15,075 nt of DNA, from the NCBI GenBank assembly GCA_021805885.1, contig JAJZDR010000078.1, positions 1 through 15,075 of the forward strand. Reading direction: 5' to 3'. Numbering within the stretch: position 1 is the stretch's first letter; each line of letters begins with the position of its first letter. The DNA comes from a bacterium (GTDB taxonomy: Bacteria; Patescibacteria; Dojkabacteria; JAKAPS01; JAJZLI01). The notes under the pieces were generated by a model, which did no database searches, was not told where the DNA came from, and saw only the letters and a program-made list of their open reading frames with translations. This document shows positions 14,246 to 15,075 of the stretch, one piece after another. A program made the translations under genes and the position numbers.

Positions 14246-14259
14246 TTGGATCTAGATCC
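14246..14259. repeat. Single dispersed 14-base repeat upstream of tRNA-Gly
   Basis: TTGGATCTAGATCC contains the perfect palindrome GGATCTAGATCC (14248-14259). It lies between the stop of the 14274 gene and the tRNA-Gly -10 box, overlapping where the tRNA's -35 should be. It matches the unit at 6421 except for its first two bases. Confidence 0.75.
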
Positions 14260-14273
14260 TTGAGCCTTGGCCC

Positions 14274-14828
14274 TTACTTACAAGTTTGGAATTGGTTATA
14301 TAAAACAAGAGACTTTAAGATACTATCTAGAACTTGGGTTCTTTGTATATTGTTATAATTTAATACTAAAGAAAAACCCGGGTTATAGAATGATACTAAA
14401 TTCTTGTTAGACACTAAATATCCAGTATATAGTCCCTCAGTTTCCTTGGACACAGATCCAGCACCATTTCTTGTATTATATGCTGTCATACTCTGACACT
14501 TACTGTACACAGTTATTGTCTCAGTATTAGTAGAACTTGAATCCTTAAAAGTTGCAGATTCAGAACTTGGAGTTTCAACAGCACTAGCCATAGTCCATCC
14601 TTGTATATAATTTATATTGAAAGATTGAGTACCATTATATGTTCCCTTAAATAGAGAATATGTTATTGGAGGAGTGACAAGTTTGGGTGTAGGAGCAACA
14701 TTGGAAACATAAGAATTAGAGCTTTGAGTACTTATTTTCTGTAATTCCTCAGCATATTTTGTAGTTATATACAAAACTACTATTATTAGAAGAGCAAAAA
14801 TCACAATAAATAATGTTTTTGTTTTCAT
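14274..14828 (-). CDS. Membrane-anchored extracellular protein of unknown function
   Basis: A 184-residue protein with one N-terminal hydrophobic segment (about 5-22), a Ser/Pro-rich linker (about 33-58) and an extracellular domain. The domain opens with FNINYIQGW (70-78), a variant of the F-x-I-x-YP-x-GW pattern seen in many small anchored domains with a PsbP-like fold. It continues as alternating strands (SATFKDS, ETITVYSK) and closes with a helix-like QVLDSILKSLVL (165-176). Cys111 and Cys183 could form a disulphide. The fold assignment is only suggestive, and no function is claimed. The promoter TTGATG, 17 bases, TATCAT ends six bases before the ATG, predicting a leaderless mRNA. Its -35 touches the end of the 14-base repeat array. 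Confidence 0.75.
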   Translation of the reverse strand: MKTKTLFIVIFALLIIVVLYITTKYAEELQKISTQSSNSYVSNVAPTPKLVTPPITYSLFKGTYNGTQSFNINYIQGWTMASAVETPSSESATFKDSSSTNTETITVYSKCQSMTAYNTRNGAGSVSKETEGLYTGYLVSNKNLVSFYNPGFSLVLNYNNIQRTQVLDSILKSLVLYNQFQTCK

Positions 14829-14834
14829 GTATAT

Positions 14835-14863
14835 ATGATATATCTTTTTTAAAATTTCATCAA
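14835..14863 (-). promoter_or_regulatory. Promoter for the 14828 gene, leaderless geometry
   Basis: On the minus strand, TTGATG (14863-14858), a 17-base spacer and TATCAT (14840-14835), followed by ATATAC and then the ATG at 14828. The -35 overlaps the first bases of the GGATC repeat array. Confidence 0.72.
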
Positions 14864-14903
14864 GGATCTAGCTCCAAGGATCTGAATCCTTGGATCTGAA
14901 CCT
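14862..14903. repeat. Three tandem 14-base units of the dispersed GGATC family
   Basis: Units AAGGATCTAGCTCC (14862-14875), AAGGATCTGAATCC (14876-14889) and TTGGATCTGAACCT (14890-14903). A perfect inverted repeat, CCAAGGAT-CTGA-ATCCTTGG (14874-14893), is formed across units, so the array could fold as a hairpin. A decayed fourth unit (to about 14917, ending TTAGATCT) may follow. The array lies directly upstream of the 14828 gene. Confidence 0.88.
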
Positions 14904-14955
14904 ATAGGCTTAGATCTAATAATTTATATATGAGACGATAAAAATAGAAAAGAAA

Positions 14956-14975
14956 AAGGAGGTAAAAACCTCCTT
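14956..14975 (-). terminator. Rho-independent terminator for the gene ending at 15001
   Basis: Arms AAGGAGG and CCTCCTT around a six-base loop make a seven-pair stem. Read on the minus strand, the stem is followed by TTTTTCTTTTC, a good U-tract. On the plus strand no T-run follows. It lies 25 bases beyond the stop of the minus-strand gene. Confidence 0.85.
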
Positions 14976-15000
14976 CATCTGTGTTAATAACGGAGTCAGT

Positions 15001-15075
15001 TTAGAGCATCATCAATCCAATTCCTATTGCTATTATCAATCCTCCTACTGCTGCAAACATCTCTATTGGGGATGT
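15001..15075 (-). CDS. C-terminal end of a membrane protein, partial
   Basis: The minus-strand frame is open from the window edge to TAA (15003-15001), giving 24 residues that begin TSPIEMFAAVGG and continue as one hydrophobic, Gly/Ile-rich segment ending in MML. This looks like a C-terminal membrane helix with its polar approach. A strong terminator hairpin 25 bases downstream on the same strand supports a real gene end. Too little is visible to name a family, and the rest lies beyond the window. Confidence 0.6.
   Translation of the reverse strand, partial: TSPIEMFAAVGGLIIAIGIGLMML

Noticed and set aside
14956..14975. The GGAGG in the terminator stem as a Shine-Dalgarno site for a plus-strand gene
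   Set aside because: No plus-strand ATG or open frame follows at a suitable distance. The symmetric arms and minus-strand T-tract fit a terminator.
1..15075. Alternative genetic code (TGA as glycine, known in some Patescibacteria)
   Set aside because: Several genes end naturally at TGA (for example the stops at 5481, 6539 and 8596) with family-appropriate lengths, and no gene needs TGA read-through.

Overview
This AT-rich bacterial window uses the standard bacterial code, with TGA read as a stop in several genes. It is dense with short genes, many encoding small proteins that have one N-terminal membrane anchor and an extracellular part of unknown function. Five tRNA genes are scattered among the genes, and none encodes its 3' CCA. 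Shine-Dalgarno sites are few, and several promoters place the -10 box six bases before the ATG. A cupin-type phosphoglucose isomerase and a minimal flavin electron-transfer cassette are present. Together these suggest a small-genome member of the Candidate Phyla Radiation (Patescibacteria). That placement is an inference from style, because the window has no rRNA or other phylogenetic marker.

Layout, left to right. Positions 1-127 hold the 3' part of a tRNA-Leu(TAA) and a complete tRNA-Pro(TGG). Positions 195-2907 (+) form a tight three-gene cassette: a membrane-anchored FMN-binding protein, the flavin transferase ApbE that would load it, and a fusion of an RnfD/NqrB-like membrane domain to an NAD(P)H/FAD reductase domain. 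This is a plausible minimal route for electrons from cytosolic NAD(P)H to an extracytoplasmic flavin. Positions 2913-4589 (-) encode an ABC-2 exporter (permease and ATPase). Divergent from it, 4698-6539 (+) encodes three anchored or secreted proteins. Two of them carry the same in-frame Gly-Ser-Val repeat, and the third resembles an extracellular TIM-barrel protein.

Positions 6543-8511 (-) are a drug-efflux operon (14-TM MFS pump plus MarR regulator). A perfect 17-bp palindrome lies just downstream of its -10 box, so the operon is probably autoregulated. Next come a membrane-anchored J-domain protein and tRNA-Glu(TTC) on the minus strand, then an AI-2E family membrane protein overlapping a cupin phosphoglucose isomerase on the plus strand. 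The remaining minus-strand genes are tRNA-Leu(TAG), threonine dehydratase (ilvA), a frameshifted ridA, a lysozyme-like wall hydrolase, tRNA-Gly(TCC), another anchored protein of unknown function, and the C-terminus of a membrane protein ending in a rho-independent terminator.

Two themes cut across the window. First, a short dispersed repeat with core GGATCTRRATCC recurs singly and in arrays. Intergenic arrays have a 14-bp period, while copies inside genes have a 15-bp, frame-preserving period. Second, several genes have promoters predicting leaderless mRNAs. No intergenic stretch longer than about 300 bases lacks a gene, and I saw no CRISPR array, insertion sequence, rRNA or replication origin.
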